A stretch of DNA of 64,000 bases, taken from NCBI GenBank assembly GCA_037720595.1, contig JBBJLW010000018.1:1-64000 (forward strand), in the 5' to 3' direction. Origin of the DNA: Gaiellasilicea sp037720595 (GTDB lineage: Bacteria > Actinomycetota > Thermoleophilia > Gaiellales > Gaiellaceae). The position numbers and the translations under genes were made by a program. Position 1 is the stretch's first letter. Every line of letters begins with the position of its first letter. The notes below the pieces were generated by a model. The model saw only the letters and a program-made list of their open reading frames with translations. It ran no database searches and had not been told where the DNA came from. Of this stretch, positions 25,218 to 34,237 are shown one piece after another.

Positions 25218-25957
25218 CGCGCCCCTTCGGAAGGGCGGTAGGCGATGAACGCCGTCACTTCTTCGGCGCCGCCGTCCAGGACCAGGCGCTCCCCCCGCAC
25301 CTCGAATCCGCAGGCGCCGAGCCACTCGAGCCACTCGACCTGCCAGAACACGCCCTCCACATGGTGGTCGTGGACGACCCGGAGCGGTGCGTCGCCCTCG
25401 CGCAGAGCGACGAGGTAGTCGACTTCGTAGGTGGAGCTGCCCGGGTCGGGGTCGCGCACCCATTCGAGGTAGCGCAGCGCGCGATTGTCGCCATCGTGAC
25501 CGCCGCTACGCGTCTCCTCGACGAGCGTCTCGCGAGTGCAATCGGGCTGGAAGAGCGCGACACCACCCGGCCGCGTGTGGACAAACGCTGCCTCGAGCGC
25601 TGCGCGAAGATCGTCCTCGGTCGTCATGTACATCACGGCATCGTGGAGGAGGACGACGTCGAAAGTGCGGCCGAGGCGCAGCGTTCGCATGTCTCCCGCG
25701 ACGTGCTCGCACTCCGGATTCAGGCTCCGCGAGAGCGCGAGCATCTCCTCCGAGACGTCCGTCAGGGTGCACGTGAAGCGCGCTTTCAGGTGACTCGCGT
25801 TGTTGCCGCCACCGGCTCCGAGCTCGAGCAACGTTCGGAGCTCGCCATCGCCCGCCGCCTCGGCGAGCCGAACGATCTCGGCGGCCTCCTCCGCATAGTC
25901 CCCCGGCGCGGTGAGGAGGTGAAACCAGTCCGCAAGGTCGGAGTAGAGACGCATCAT
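25214..25957 (-). CDS. SAM-dependent methyltransferase, class I
   Basis: 247 residues. ATG 25957 is followed at once by a second ATG. The SAM site is LLELGAGGGNNASHLKARF, then TLTDVSEEMLALSRSLNPEC and AGDMRTLRLGRTFDVVLLHD. The rest is a class I Rossmann fold with a tail GFEVRGERLVLDGG. The acceptor is unknown. A TAACGT box 7 bases upstream suggests leaderless expression. It overlaps PPSR, so the operon order is methyltransferase, PPSR, 53-residue membrane protein. Confidence 0.87.
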   Translation of the reverse strand: MMRLYSDLADWFHLLTAPGDYAEEAAEIVRLAEAAGDGELRTLLELGAGGGNNASHLKARFTCTLTDVSEEMLALSRSLNPECEHVAGDMRTLRLGRTFDVVLLHDAVMYMTTEDDLRAALEAAFVHTRPGGVALFQPDCTRETLVEETRSGGHDGDNRALRYLEWVRDPDPGSSTYEVDYLVALREGDAPLRVVHDHHVEGVFWQVEWLEWLGACGFEVRGERLVLDGGAEEVTAFIAYRPSEGAR

Positions 25958-25964
25958 CGGCGCG

Positions 25965-25970
25965 ACGTTA
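25965..25970 (-). promoter_or_regulatory. TAACGT box before the methyltransferase gene
   Basis: TANNNT element 7 bases before ATG 25957 with no ribosome site between them. Confidence 0.4.
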
Positions 25971-26007
25971 GCCGCTGAGTGCCGAACCGCGCCCGTGCTC
26001 GCGACGC

Positions 26008-26013
26008 TAGCCT
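26008..26013 (+). promoter_or_regulatory. TAGCCT box before glyS
   Basis: TANNNT element 10 bases before ATG 26024; no Shine-Dalgarno sequence is visible. Confidence 0.4.
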
Positions 26014-26023
26014 CTGCGGTTCG

Positions 26024-27397
26024 ATGGGTGCCGACACCGTCACGATGGAGAAGATCGTCTCGCTTGCGCGCCGGCGTGGGTTCGTGTTCCCCTCGTCGGA
26101 GATCTACGGCGGGCTCGGCTCCTCGTACGACTACGGCCACTACGGCGTCCTGCTCAAGGACAACGTCAAGGCCCGCTGGCTCGCCGCGATGGTGCAGGAG
26201 CGCGACGACATCCTCGCGCTCGACTCCTCGATTATCCTCCACCCGCGCGTCTGGGAGGTCTCCGGCCACGTCGGCGGCTTCACGGATCCGCTCGTCGACT
26301 GCCGCTTCTGCAAGCAGCGCTTCCGCGCCGACCACCTCGCCGATCCCGAGCACGAGGAGGTGCGCTGCGGCAAGCGGCCGAGCAAGCGCCCGGGCGAGAC
26401 GCCCGACTGCGACCTGACCGAGGCGCGCCAGTTCAACCTGATGTTCGAGACGCGCGTCGGCGCGGTCGAGGAGACGGGCGTGCCCGTCTACCTCCGCCCC
26501 GAGACCGCGCAGGGGATCTTCATCAACTACAAGAACGTGCTTCAGATCGCGCGGCGCAAGCCGCCGTTCGGGATCGCGCAGGTCGGCAAATCCTTCCGGA
26601 ACGAGATCACGCCGGGCAACTTCATCTTCCGCACGCTCGAGTTCGAGCAGATGGAGATGGAGTTCTTCGTCCCGCCCGCCGACGCCGAGGAGTGGCATCG
26701 CTACTGGCTCGAGGAGCGGATGGCCTGGCACACGCGCTACGGGATCCGGCCGAGCATGCTCCGGCTGCGCGAGCACGCCGCCGACGAGCGCTCGCACTAC
26801 TCGAGCGCGACGAGCGACATCGAGTACCTCTTCCCGATCGGCTGGTCGGAGCTCGAGGGCGTCGCCAACCGGGGCGACTACGACCTGACCCAGCACACGA
26901 ACGCGTCTGGGACGAAGCTCGAGTGGGTCGGCCAGGAAGGCGAGCGCTACACGCCGCACGTGATCGAGCCGGCTCTCGGCCTCAATCGCTCGATGCTCGC
27001 GTTCCTGATCGACGCGTACGACGAAGAGGTCGTCGCCGAGCGCGAGCGAACGGTGCTGCGGCTGCACCCGCAGCTCGCACCCGTCAAGGCCGCGGTGCTA
27101 CCGCTCGTCGGTAAGAGCGAAGACATGGTCTCGAAGGCGCGCGCGCTCTTCGAGGAGCTGCGCATCGCGGCGAGCGTCGAGTACGACGACAGCGGCGCGA
27201 TCGGCCGGCGCTACCGCCGCCAGGACGAGATCGGGACGCCGTTCGCGCTCACGATCGACGAGCAGACCCTCGAGGACGACACGGTCACGATCCGCGACCG
27301 CGACTCCCTCGCGCAGGAGCGGATCCCGCTCGGCGGCACCCGGTCCTTCCTGCTCGACCGGCTCTCGCAGCCGTGGCAGTCGCCGAAGGAGGACTGA
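26024..27397 (+). CDS. glyS: Glycyl-tRNA synthetase, homodimeric type
   Basis: 457 residues from ATG 26024 (MGADTVTMEKIVSLARRRGF). Class II motifs are present: VYLRPETAQGIFINYKNV, AQVGKSFRNEITPGNFIFRT and GLNRSMLAFLIDAY (motif 3). An insertion with CRFCKQRF and CGKR could bind zinc. The C-terminal anticodon domain contains APVKAAVLPLVGKSEDM. It charges tRNA-Gly. The alpha2 form, not alpha2beta2, is normal for Actinobacteria. The metallo-hydrolase-like gene follows 2 bases after its stop. Confidence 0.96.
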   Translation: MGADTVTMEKIVSLARRRGFVFPSSEIYGGLGSSYDYGHYGVLLKDNVKARWLAAMVQERDDILALDSSIILHPRVWEVSGHVGGFTDPLVDCRFCKQRFRADHLADPEHEEVRCGKRPSKRPGETPDCDLTEARQFNLMFETRVGAVEETGVPVYLRPETAQGIFINYKNVLQIARRKPPFGIAQVGKSFRNEITPGNFIFRTLEFEQMEMEFFVPPADAEEWHRYWLEERMAWHTRYGIRPSMLRLREHAADERSHYSSATSDIEYLFPIGWSELEGVANRGDYDLTQHTNASGTKLEWVGQEGERYTPHVIEPALGLNRSMLAFLIDAYDEEVVAERERTVLRLHPQLAPVKAAVLPLVGKSEDMVSKARALFEELRIAASVEYDDSGAIGRRYRRQDEIGTPFALTIDEQTLEDDTVTIRDRDSLAQERIPLGGTRSFLLDRLSQPWQSPKED

Positions 27398-27399
27398 TC

Positions 27400-28023
27400 G
27401 TGATCGAGCACTTCGACGTCGTACCCGGGCTCTGGGTGTGGCGCCAGCCCCATCCGGATTGGGCCGCCCAGGCCGGCTGGGAGCCGCCTGTCGCCTCGAC
27501 CTGTGTCGAGACCGGGGGCGAGGTTGTGCTGCTCGACCCCCTCGCGCCTCCAGAGGACGCCACCGAGTTCTGGGCGCGGCTCGACTCCCGACCGCCGACC
27601 GTGGTCGCGATCCTCAAGCCGGACCACGTCCGGGACGTCGACCTTTTTGTCCGGCGCTATGGCGCCCGGGCGTTCGGGCCGTTCTGGTTCTGGCGCGACG
27701 ACATCCCGGAGACCGAGCTGGAGGGCATCCAGCCCGGCAGCGAGCTCCCCGGCGGCCTCGTCGCACTCCACGACGGCCGGGGGCGGAACGAGACGCCGGT
27801 GTGGATCCCCGAGCGCCGGGCGCTCGTCTTCGCGGACGCCCTGACCGAACGTGACGGCGAGCTGCTCGTTTGGGGCACGCCATGGCACGAGGAGCGTGTC
27901 CTACCAGCCTTACGCGCATTGCTCGAGCTCCCGTTCGAGCACGTGATCGTCTCGCACGGCGCGCCGGTGCACGACCGAGCCTCCTCCGAGCGCGCGCTCG
28001 CCCAGCCGCCGTTCTCGGAGTAG
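27400..28023 (+). CDS. Metallo-beta-lactamase-fold-like protein lacking the HxHxDH motif
   Basis: 207 residues from GTG 27400 with a strong AAGGAGG 7 bases upstream. The order VVPGLWVWRQPHPDW, STCVETGGEVVLLDPLAPP, ILKPDHVRDVDLFVRRYGA, RALVFADAL and HVIVSHGAPVHDR follows a metallo-beta-lactamase fold. The metal motif is replaced by HVRDVD, so metal binding is doubtful. Function unknown. A GNAT gene on the other strand runs 367 bases into its 3' end. Confidence 0.7.
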   Translation: MIEHFDVVPGLWVWRQPHPDWAAQAGWEPPVASTCVETGGEVVLLDPLAPPEDATEFWARLDSRPPTVVAILKPDHVRDVDLFVRRYGARAFGPFWFWRDDIPETELEGIQPGSELPGGLVALHDGRGRNETPVWIPERRALVFADALTERDGELLVWGTPWHEERVLPALRALLELPFEHVIVSHGAPVHDRASSERALAQPPFSE

Positions 28024-28439
28024 CGGGCCGGTCGCTCGAGCAGGCGCTCGCCCGGCCCGAAGCCGAACTTCGCGTAGAGACCCTGCGCATCGGCGGTATG
28101 AAGCACCCAGCGCCGGCTCGCGTACGGCCCCTCGTCGACGGTGAAGCGGACGAGCTCGACGCCGAGTCCCTGGCCTCGGTGCTGCTGGAGGACGTAGACG
28201 TCCGCGAGATACGTCAGCCCCGCGTCGGGTGCATCCACCGTCCGGGAGAAGCCCACCTGCGCGTCGCCGTGGAAGACGCCGACGACGCGGTCGGCGCGCT
28301 CGATCAAGTCGCGCATGTGCTCTCGCGGTCGGCCGGCCGCCCAGTACGACTCCTCCGAGATGAAGCGGTGCACCTCGTCGAGGTCGACTCGCCCCCGGTC
28401 GTCGTCGAGCACGTAGCCGCCGGGTAGCTCCTTCCTCAC
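27657..28439 (-). CDS. GNAT acetyltransferase with a long antisense C-terminal extension
   Basis: The GNAT domain takes the first 140 residues: DEVHRFISEESYWAAGRPRE, VGVFHGDAQVGFSRTV, LADVYVLQQHRGQGLGVELV (acetyl-CoA loop) and GLYAKFGFGPGERLLERPAR. No stop codon follows until 27657, so the frame continues 120 residues antisense to the metallo-hydrolase-like gene. That tail is Arg/Ser/Pro-rich and looks non-homologous. The natural end was probably near 28020 and has been lost. GTG 28439. Substrate unknown. Confidence 0.75.
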   Translation of the reverse strand: MRKELPGGYVLDDDRGRVDLDEVHRFISEESYWAAGRPREHMRDLIERADRVVGVFHGDAQVGFSRTVDAPDAGLTYLADVYVLQQHRGQGLGVELVRFTVDEGPYASRRWVLHTADAQGLYAKFGFGPGERLLERPARYSENGGWASARSEEARSCTGAPCETITCSNGSSSNARKAGRTRSSCHGVPQTSSSPSRSVRASAKTSARRSGIHTGVSFRPRPSWSATRPPGSSLPGWMPSSSVSGMSSRQNQNGPNARAP

Positions 28440-28499
28440 GTCCGAACCGCCATCACGATCGAACCCTGGGCCGCGTCACGACGAATACCCTCTGTGACG

Positions 28500-28952
28500 A
28501 TGCTTCGGCGCTCGCTTCTTCTGCTCTCCGTGGCGCTGCCGCTCGCGGCGCTCGACCTGCTGCACAAGGCGACCGCCACGACCGAGGAGTGGGCATACCA
28601 CCCGCGCGGCCCCGGCTGGATCGCCATGTCCGCTGTCATCGCGTTGGGCTGTCTTGCTCTCACGCGAATCCCCTCGACCGTCGTCGCAGCGGCAGGCGGC
28701 GTCCTCGCGGCAGGCGCCGCGGGCAACGGTATCGCGGCGATCGTCTGGGAACGCGGGATCCCGAATCCGCTCGTCGTCGACGCCGGGCACGCCGTGATCG
28801 CGTTCAACCTCGCCGACCTCGTCACGCTCGCCGGGATTCTGCTGCTGATGATCGCGCTCAGCTCGATCACGATCCGCAACCGTGCGCTCCTGCTCCCGCC
28901 CCGCGAGTTCGCGCGGATGCTCTGGCGGCGAGTGCGTCCGTCGCAGCAGTAG
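28500..28952 (+). CDS. LspA-like (signal peptidase II-like) membrane protein
   Basis: 150 residues, four hydrophobic segments. The C-terminal part GIPNPLVVDAGHAVIAFNLA then DLVTLAGILLL resembles the LspA pair VVDF and FNxADxxxxxG, which hold the two catalytic aspartates. The N-terminus also has the ALDLLHKA Asp/Lys motif of LspA. A true LspA cleaves lipoprotein signal peptides; this could be a divergent paralogue. ATG 28500 is chosen because a TACCCT box ends 8 bases before it; GTG 28494 is possible. It abuts the convergent recO gene. Confidence 0.6.
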   Translation: MLRRSLLLLSVALPLAALDLLHKATATTEEWAYHPRGPGWIAMSAVIALGCLALTRIPSTVVAAAGGVLAAGAAGNGIAAIVWERGIPNPLVVDAGHAVIAFNLADLVTLAGILLLMIALSSITIRNRALLLPPREFARMLWRRVRPSQQ

Positions 28953-29690
28953 TCACGCGGAGAGGGTTCGGAGGCGGAAGCCGCCGCTGAATTCGTACGA
29001 GGCCGTGACGACGGCGAGCGCTTCGCGGCCTCCGCGGTCGGTCAGACCGGCGCTGTGCGCGTTGGCGAGCGGGGTTGTGAGGAGCGTCCGGATCCCGCGC
29101 AATCCCTCTGGCGAGAGCGGGACGGTTCCCGGCCCGCAGTTCCGGCAGACGGCGCCCCCTGCGCTCGGCAGGTAGCCGACCAGGTCCGCCGTCCCGCACT
29201 CGACGCAGCTATCGAGGTGCGGCAGGTAGCCGGAGAGCCAGAGCAACTTGAGCTGGAACGAGAGCGCGAGCGGATCGAGCGCCGGCCGCGCCGGAGCCCG
29301 CGACGGGATCGCATCGAGCCGGTCGAGGAAGCGCGTCAGCGCCATGAAGGCGCGCTCGTTCGCCTCCTGCTCGGTGTAGAGCCGGAGCATCGCCTCAGCG
29401 CCGACGAGTCCGACCGCGAGGCGGTAGGGATCCTCTCGGGCCTCGTGGTGCGAGGAGATCAGCGAGACACCGGTCACCGTCTGGAGCTCGCCCGAGCCGT
29501 GGTGCAGCATCAGCTCGACGTGCGAGAGTGGCTCGAGGCGGGCGCCGAAACGCGATTTCGTGCGCCTGATGCCCTTGGCCACGGCGCCGACCCGACCGCG
29601 GTCCGCGGTGTAGACGTGCAGCACGCGATCCGCCTCGCCGAACCGGAATGAGCGCAGCACGACGGCCTCGGTCTTCGACATTCTCGCCAT
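28953..29690 (-). CDS. recO: DNA repair protein RecO
   Basis: 245 residues. The N-terminal OB domain reads TEAVVLRSFRFGEADRVLHV then YTADRGRVGAVAKGIRR. The C-terminal part has SCVECGT and CRNCGPG, a four-Cys zinc site, then GLRGIRTLL. RecO loads RecA on SSB-coated single strands in RecFOR repair. ATG 29690 lies 6 bases from a TAGACT box and would be leaderless; a second ATG at 29681 has GGAG in front and is the alternative. Confidence 0.92.
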   Translation of the reverse strand: MARMSKTEAVVLRSFRFGEADRVLHVYTADRGRVGAVAKGIRRTKSRFGARLEPLSHVELMLHHGSGELQTVTGVSLISSHHEAREDPYRLAVGLVGAEAMLRLYTEQEANERAFMALTRFLDRLDAIPSRAPARPALDPLALSFQLKLLWLSGYLPHLDSCVECGTADLVGYLPSAGGAVCRNCGPGTVPLSPEGLRGIRTLLTTPLANAHSAGLTDRGGREALAVVTASYEFSGGFRLRTLSA

Positions 29691-29696
29691 CTCCTG

Positions 29697-29702
29697 AGTC
29701 TA
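29697..29702 (-). promoter_or_regulatory. TAGACT box before recO
   Basis: TANNNT element 6 bases before ATG 29690. Confidence 0.45.
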
Positions 29703-29754
29703 GGCATGCCGTCCGACGGGAACGAATCCGGCTCTTTCCGCGTTGAAAAGCCGG

Positions 29755-30009
29755 ATGACTCGGATCACGATCTATACGACGCGGTGGTGCGGCTATTGCG
29801 TCCGCGCGAAGGCCTTGCTCGACGCGAAGGGCCTCGCCTACGACGAGGTGTCGCTCGACGGCGATCCGGCTTTCCGCCGGACGCTCCAGGAGCTCACCGG
29901 CGGCTGGTCGGTCCCGCAAATCCTGATCGATGATCAGCCGATCGGCGGCTACACCGAGCTCTGGCGACTCGACACGACCGGCGCACTCGACGCGAAGCTC
30001 GCCGCCTAG
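29755..30009 (+). CDS. grxC: Glutaredoxin
   Basis: 84 residues, full length for a glutaredoxin. RITIYTTRWCGYCVRAKALL holds the active CxxC (CGYC). SVPQILIDDQPIGGYTELW has the cis-Pro and the GGxxEL glutathione-binding segment. It reduces disulfides or mycothiol/glutathione mixed disulfides. ATG 29755 is preferred to TTG 29743. It stands alone between recO and mutM; a mycoredoxin role is possible in an actinobacterium. Confidence 0.88.
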   Translation: MTRITIYTTRWCGYCVRAKALLDAKGLAYDEVSLDGDPAFRRTLQELTGGWSVPQILIDDQPIGGYTELWRLDTTGALDAKLAA

Positions 30010-30031
30010 ATGATTGATGCCATGGGATCGT

Positions 30032-30862
30032 CTAGCGCTGACAGCGCGAGCAGTACCAGGTGCTGCGGCCACCGACGCGGGTCTTCGTGAGCTCGGTGCC
30101 GCAGCGGTCGCACGGTTCGCCCACGCCGTTGCGATCACTGCGGCCGTAGGCGCGGAACTCGCGCTGCATCGAGCCTGAGGAACCGTCGGGCAGCCGATAG
30201 TCGCTGAGGGTCGAGCCCTGGCGCGCGACGCCCAGCTCGAGCGCCTTGCGAATCGCCCGGTGCAGGCGTCGAAGCTCGTCTGGCTGAAGTGTGCCCGCCT
30301 CGCGCAACGGCTGGAGCCGGGCGTACCAGAGCGCCTCGTCGACGTAGATGTTCCCCAGTCCGGCGAGCGTCCGCTGGTCGAGAAGAGCAGCCTTGAGCGG
30401 TGCACGGCGGCCGGCCAGGCGCTCGCCGAGCCGCTTTGCGGTGAACGCCGGCAGAAGCGGCTCCTCGCCGAGACGAGAGGCGAGGTACGGATCGAGGTCG
30501 CCGGGCTCGAGCAAGAGCCAGGTACCGAATCGACGCACGTCCTTGTAGGCGACCTGCGTCCCGTCGTCCAGAGTGAGAAGCGCGCGCCGGTGCGGATCGC
30601 CGTCGAGCGCACTGGCGCGCAGCGAGCCGGTCATACGTAGGTGGATCAAAAGCGCCCGGCCGGACTCGAAGCGGATGATCAGGTATTTGCCCCGACGGTC
30701 GACCTCCGTGACGAGCTCGCCTTCGAGCTCGGCAGCGATCTCGATCGGCTCGAAGGGGCGCACGAGCCGGTGGTCGAAGATCTCGACGCGCTCGAGCCGC
30801 CTCCCCTCGAGCGCCGGCGCGATCGCCCGGCGGACGCTCTCGACCTCGGGCAGCTCAGGCAC
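30032..30862 (-). CDS. mutM: Formamidopyrimidine-DNA glycosylase
   Basis: 276 residues. The start PELPEVESVRR supplies the catalytic Pro2/Glu3 after Met removal. DRRGKYLIIRFESG, KDVRRFGTW and GLGNIYVDEALW (helix-two-turn-helix) follow. The C-terminal zinc finger is CDRCGTELTKTRVGGRSTWY then CSRC. It removes oxidised purines such as 8-oxoguanine and cleaves the AP site. GTG 30862 lies 6 bases from a TAGTCT box. Confidence 0.95.
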   Translation of the reverse strand: MPELPEVESVRRAIAPALEGRRLERVEIFDHRLVRPFEPIEIAAELEGELVTEVDRRGKYLIIRFESGRALLIHLRMTGSLRASALDGDPHRRALLTLDDGTQVAYKDVRRFGTWLLLEPGDLDPYLASRLGEEPLLPAFTAKRLGERLAGRRAPLKAALLDQRTLAGLGNIYVDEALWYARLQPLREAGTLQPDELRRLHRAIRKALELGVARQGSTLSDYRLPDGSSGSMQREFRAYGRSDRNGVGEPCDRCGTELTKTRVGGRSTWYCSRCQR

Positions 30863-30868
30863 CCGGCC

Positions 30869-30874
30869 AGACTA
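30869..30874 (-). promoter_or_regulatory. TAGTCT box before mutM
   Basis: TANNNT element 6 bases before GTG 30862, no ribosome site between. Confidence 0.5.
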
Positions 30875-30892
30875 GCCAAGCAACGGCCGTTG

Positions 30893-32187
<1,295 letters not shown>

Positions 32188-32191
<4 letters not shown>

Positions 32192-32910
32192 GGAGCCTTC
32201 TCCGCGACGAAGACTCCGATTACCTTCGTCGCCACGAACGGCTCCGTGAACTCCGGCACGTTTTCCAGCAACGAGCGGCCGAGTTCCGAGGAGCCGACAT
32301 AGCGTCGCATCGTCTCGCTGTCCGGAAAGCTGACGGGCGTGACGAGATCCCGACGCTCGACCGTCGCGAAGTGCGGCCTCAGATGTGCGGCGGCGTTCTC
32401 GACGCGAAAGGTCAGGGCCCGAGCCGAGACGTCGCGGCCGACGAGGCTCCAGAGCTCTTCGAAGTCGTTCGTGCCGTTCGTGACTGCGACGAGCGTGCCG
32501 CCTGGGCGGAGAACGCGCGCCAGCTCGGCGAGGCCGCGATCGAGATCGGGCACGTGGTAGAGCATCCAGGCTGCGACGGCCGCGTCGAAAGAGCCGTCGG
32601 CAAACGGGAGTTCCTGCACGTCCCCAACGACGGCGTCCACCCCGCGCTCGGTCGCAAGCTCGACCATGCGCGCCGATGTGTCGAGCGCCGTGACCTCGCA
32701 CCCGATCTCCGCCACGATCCGCTCCGCCAGCTCGCCCCAGCCGCAGCCCACCTCGAGGACGCGGCCGGGCCCGATCCGCCGCAGCTCCTCGACGACGACG
32801 TCGCGCGCATCGACGCCGTTGGCCGAGTGGAGGTAAAGCGCCGCCCGCGCGGCCAGTCCGTCCTCCGTCTCGTATTGCTCGTGGACGACCTTCGGATCGT
32901 CGGATCTCAA
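32188..32910 (-). CDS. SAM-dependent methyltransferase, class I, within the deo operon
   Basis: 240 residues. GPGRVLEVGCGWGELAERI is the SAM motif, TALDTSARMVELATERGVD the second, and LPFADGSFDAAVAAWMLYHV, RVLRPGGTLVAVTNG the later ones of a UbiE/Coq5-type fold. Acceptor unknown. TTG 32910 overlaps the deoB stop (TTGA) and its own stop overlaps deoA. It may modify a nucleoside-linked product or simply ride along. Confidence 0.87.
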
Positions 32911-34073
32911 GGCGTCAGGATCGGCGTGCCCGGGATCCCGCGGCCCGGCGCCTTACCGCCGAGCCACGCGTTCACGGTCGCGCCGACGTCGGCGAACTCG
33001 CCCTTGTGTACCTGCCCGGCCGCGTTCCGGCCCGCTGCGAACGCGAGGAGGAGCGCGTGCTCGCGCGAGTGGTCGGTCGACGGCGTCGTCGGGTCGCAGC
33101 CGTGGTCGGAGGTGATGATCAAGAGGTCGCCGGGCCGCTGCGCCTCCAGGATGTCGCCCAGCCGTCGGTCGAAGTCCTGCAGGCAGCGGTGGAAGTTGAC
33201 CGGGTCGTTGCGGTGGCCCCAGAGCATGTCCGTCTCGACGAGGTTCGTGAAGACGAGACCGCCGTCGATCGTCCGGAGCAGCTCGATGGTCGTGTTGATC
33301 CCCTCCACGTTCGACTTCGTCGGGCTCGACTCGTCGATGTCGCAGCCGGCGAAGATGTCGCCGATCTTGCCGACGCCGTGCACCTTGTGGCCGGCGTCGC
33401 GGACGAGCGAGAGGTAGTTCGGCCGCTTCGGCTCGAGCGAGAAGTCGTGGCGGTTCGGCGTGCGCTCGTAAGAGCCTGGCTCGCCGACGAACGGCCGCGC
33501 GATCACCCGTCCGACGGCATGCTTCCCCGTCAATAGCTCGCGCGCGACCCGGCAGCCCTCGTACAGCTCTTCGAGCGGAATCGTCTCCTCGTGAGCGGCG
33601 ATCTGAAAGACGGAGTCGCCGGAGGTGTAGACGATCCACTTGCCCGTCTTCTGATGCTCCTCGCCGAGCTCGTCGATGATGTCGGTGCCGGAGGCCGGCT
33701 TGTTTCCGAGCACACCGCGCGCCGTGCGGTTCATGAACGGATCGATCACGTCGTGCGGGAACCCGTGCGGGTACGTCGGCATCGCGGTCTCGGTGACGAC
33801 GCCGACGAGCTCCCAGTGGCCCGTTGTCGTGTCCTTTCCCTTCGAACGCTCGACGAGGCGCCCTGCGACGGCCGGCGCACCTGGTTGCGGCGGGCAGCCT
33901 TCGAGAGGCAGCGCGTTCCCCAGCCCGAGCGCCTCGAGCGCAGGCAGGTCGAGACCGCCGACGGCACGGGCAACGTTGCCGATCGTGTTCGACCCCTCGT
34001 CGCCGTACGAGGCCGCATCCGGCAACTCGCCCGCCCCGACGGCATCAAGCACGATGACGCACGCGCGCGGCAT
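32907..34073 (-). CDS. deoB: Phosphopentomutase
   Basis: 388 residues. Metal-binding marks of the alkaline phosphatase superfamily are ACVIVLDAVGAGELPDA at the start, DTTTGHWELVG with the catalytic Thr, TNLVETDMLWGHRNDP, and ITSDHGCDPTTPSTDHSREH. It moves phosphate between C1 and C5 of ribose or deoxyribose. It is first in the operon deoB-methyltransferase-deoA. ATG 34073 lies 6 bases from a TAGACT box. Confidence 0.96.
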   Translation of the reverse strand: MPRACVIVLDAVGAGELPDAASYGDEGSNTIGNVARAVGGLDLPALEALGLGNALPLEGCPPQPGAPAVAGRLVERSKGKDTTTGHWELVGVVTETAMPTYPHGFPHDVIDPFMNRTARGVLGNKPASGTDIIDELGEEHQKTGKWIVYTSGDSVFQIAAHEETIPLEELYEGCRVARELLTGKHAVGRVIARPFVGEPGSYERTPNRHDFSLEPKRPNYLSLVRDAGHKVHGVGKIGDIFAGCDIDESSPTKSNVEGINTTIELLRTIDGGLVFTNLVETDMLWGHRNDPVNFHRCLQDFDRRLGDILEAQRPGDLLIITSDHGCDPTTPSTDHSREHALLLAFAAGRNAAGQVHKGEFADVGATVNAWLGGKAPGRGIPGTPILTP

Positions 34074-34078
34074 GCGGC

Positions 34079-34085
34079 TAGTCTA
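34079..34085. promoter_or_regulatory. Overlapping divergent TAGTCTA boxes
   Basis: The minus strand reads TAGACT 6 bases before the deoB ATG. The plus strand reads TAGTCT 9 bases before ATG 34094. The same core may serve both, as at 13401. Confidence 0.5.
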
Positions 34086-34093
34086 CGGCGCGC

Positions 34094-34237
34094 ATGGATA
34101 CAGTCCTCGGTCTCATCGGCATGGCGATCTACATGGTCATCGTCATCGGCCTCGCCTCGGGCATCACGTGGCTCGTCGTCAAGCTGAGCCCATCGAAGAG
34201 CCAGAAGCAGCTCGACTCGCAGAAGACCGCTGCCTAG
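34094..34237 (+). CDS. Small single-pass membrane protein, 47 aa
   Basis: MDTVLGLIGMAIYMVIVIGL then ASGITWLVVKLSPSKSQKQL: one transmembrane helix near the N-terminus and a short, charged, cytoplasmic-looking tail. The start lies 9 bases from a TAGTCT box. The stop shares CTAG with the convergent ald gene. No family is known to me; length, clean helix and promoter support a real gene. Confidence 0.6.
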   Translation: MDTVLGLIGMAIYMVIVIGLASGITWLVVKLSPSKSQKQLDSQKTAA

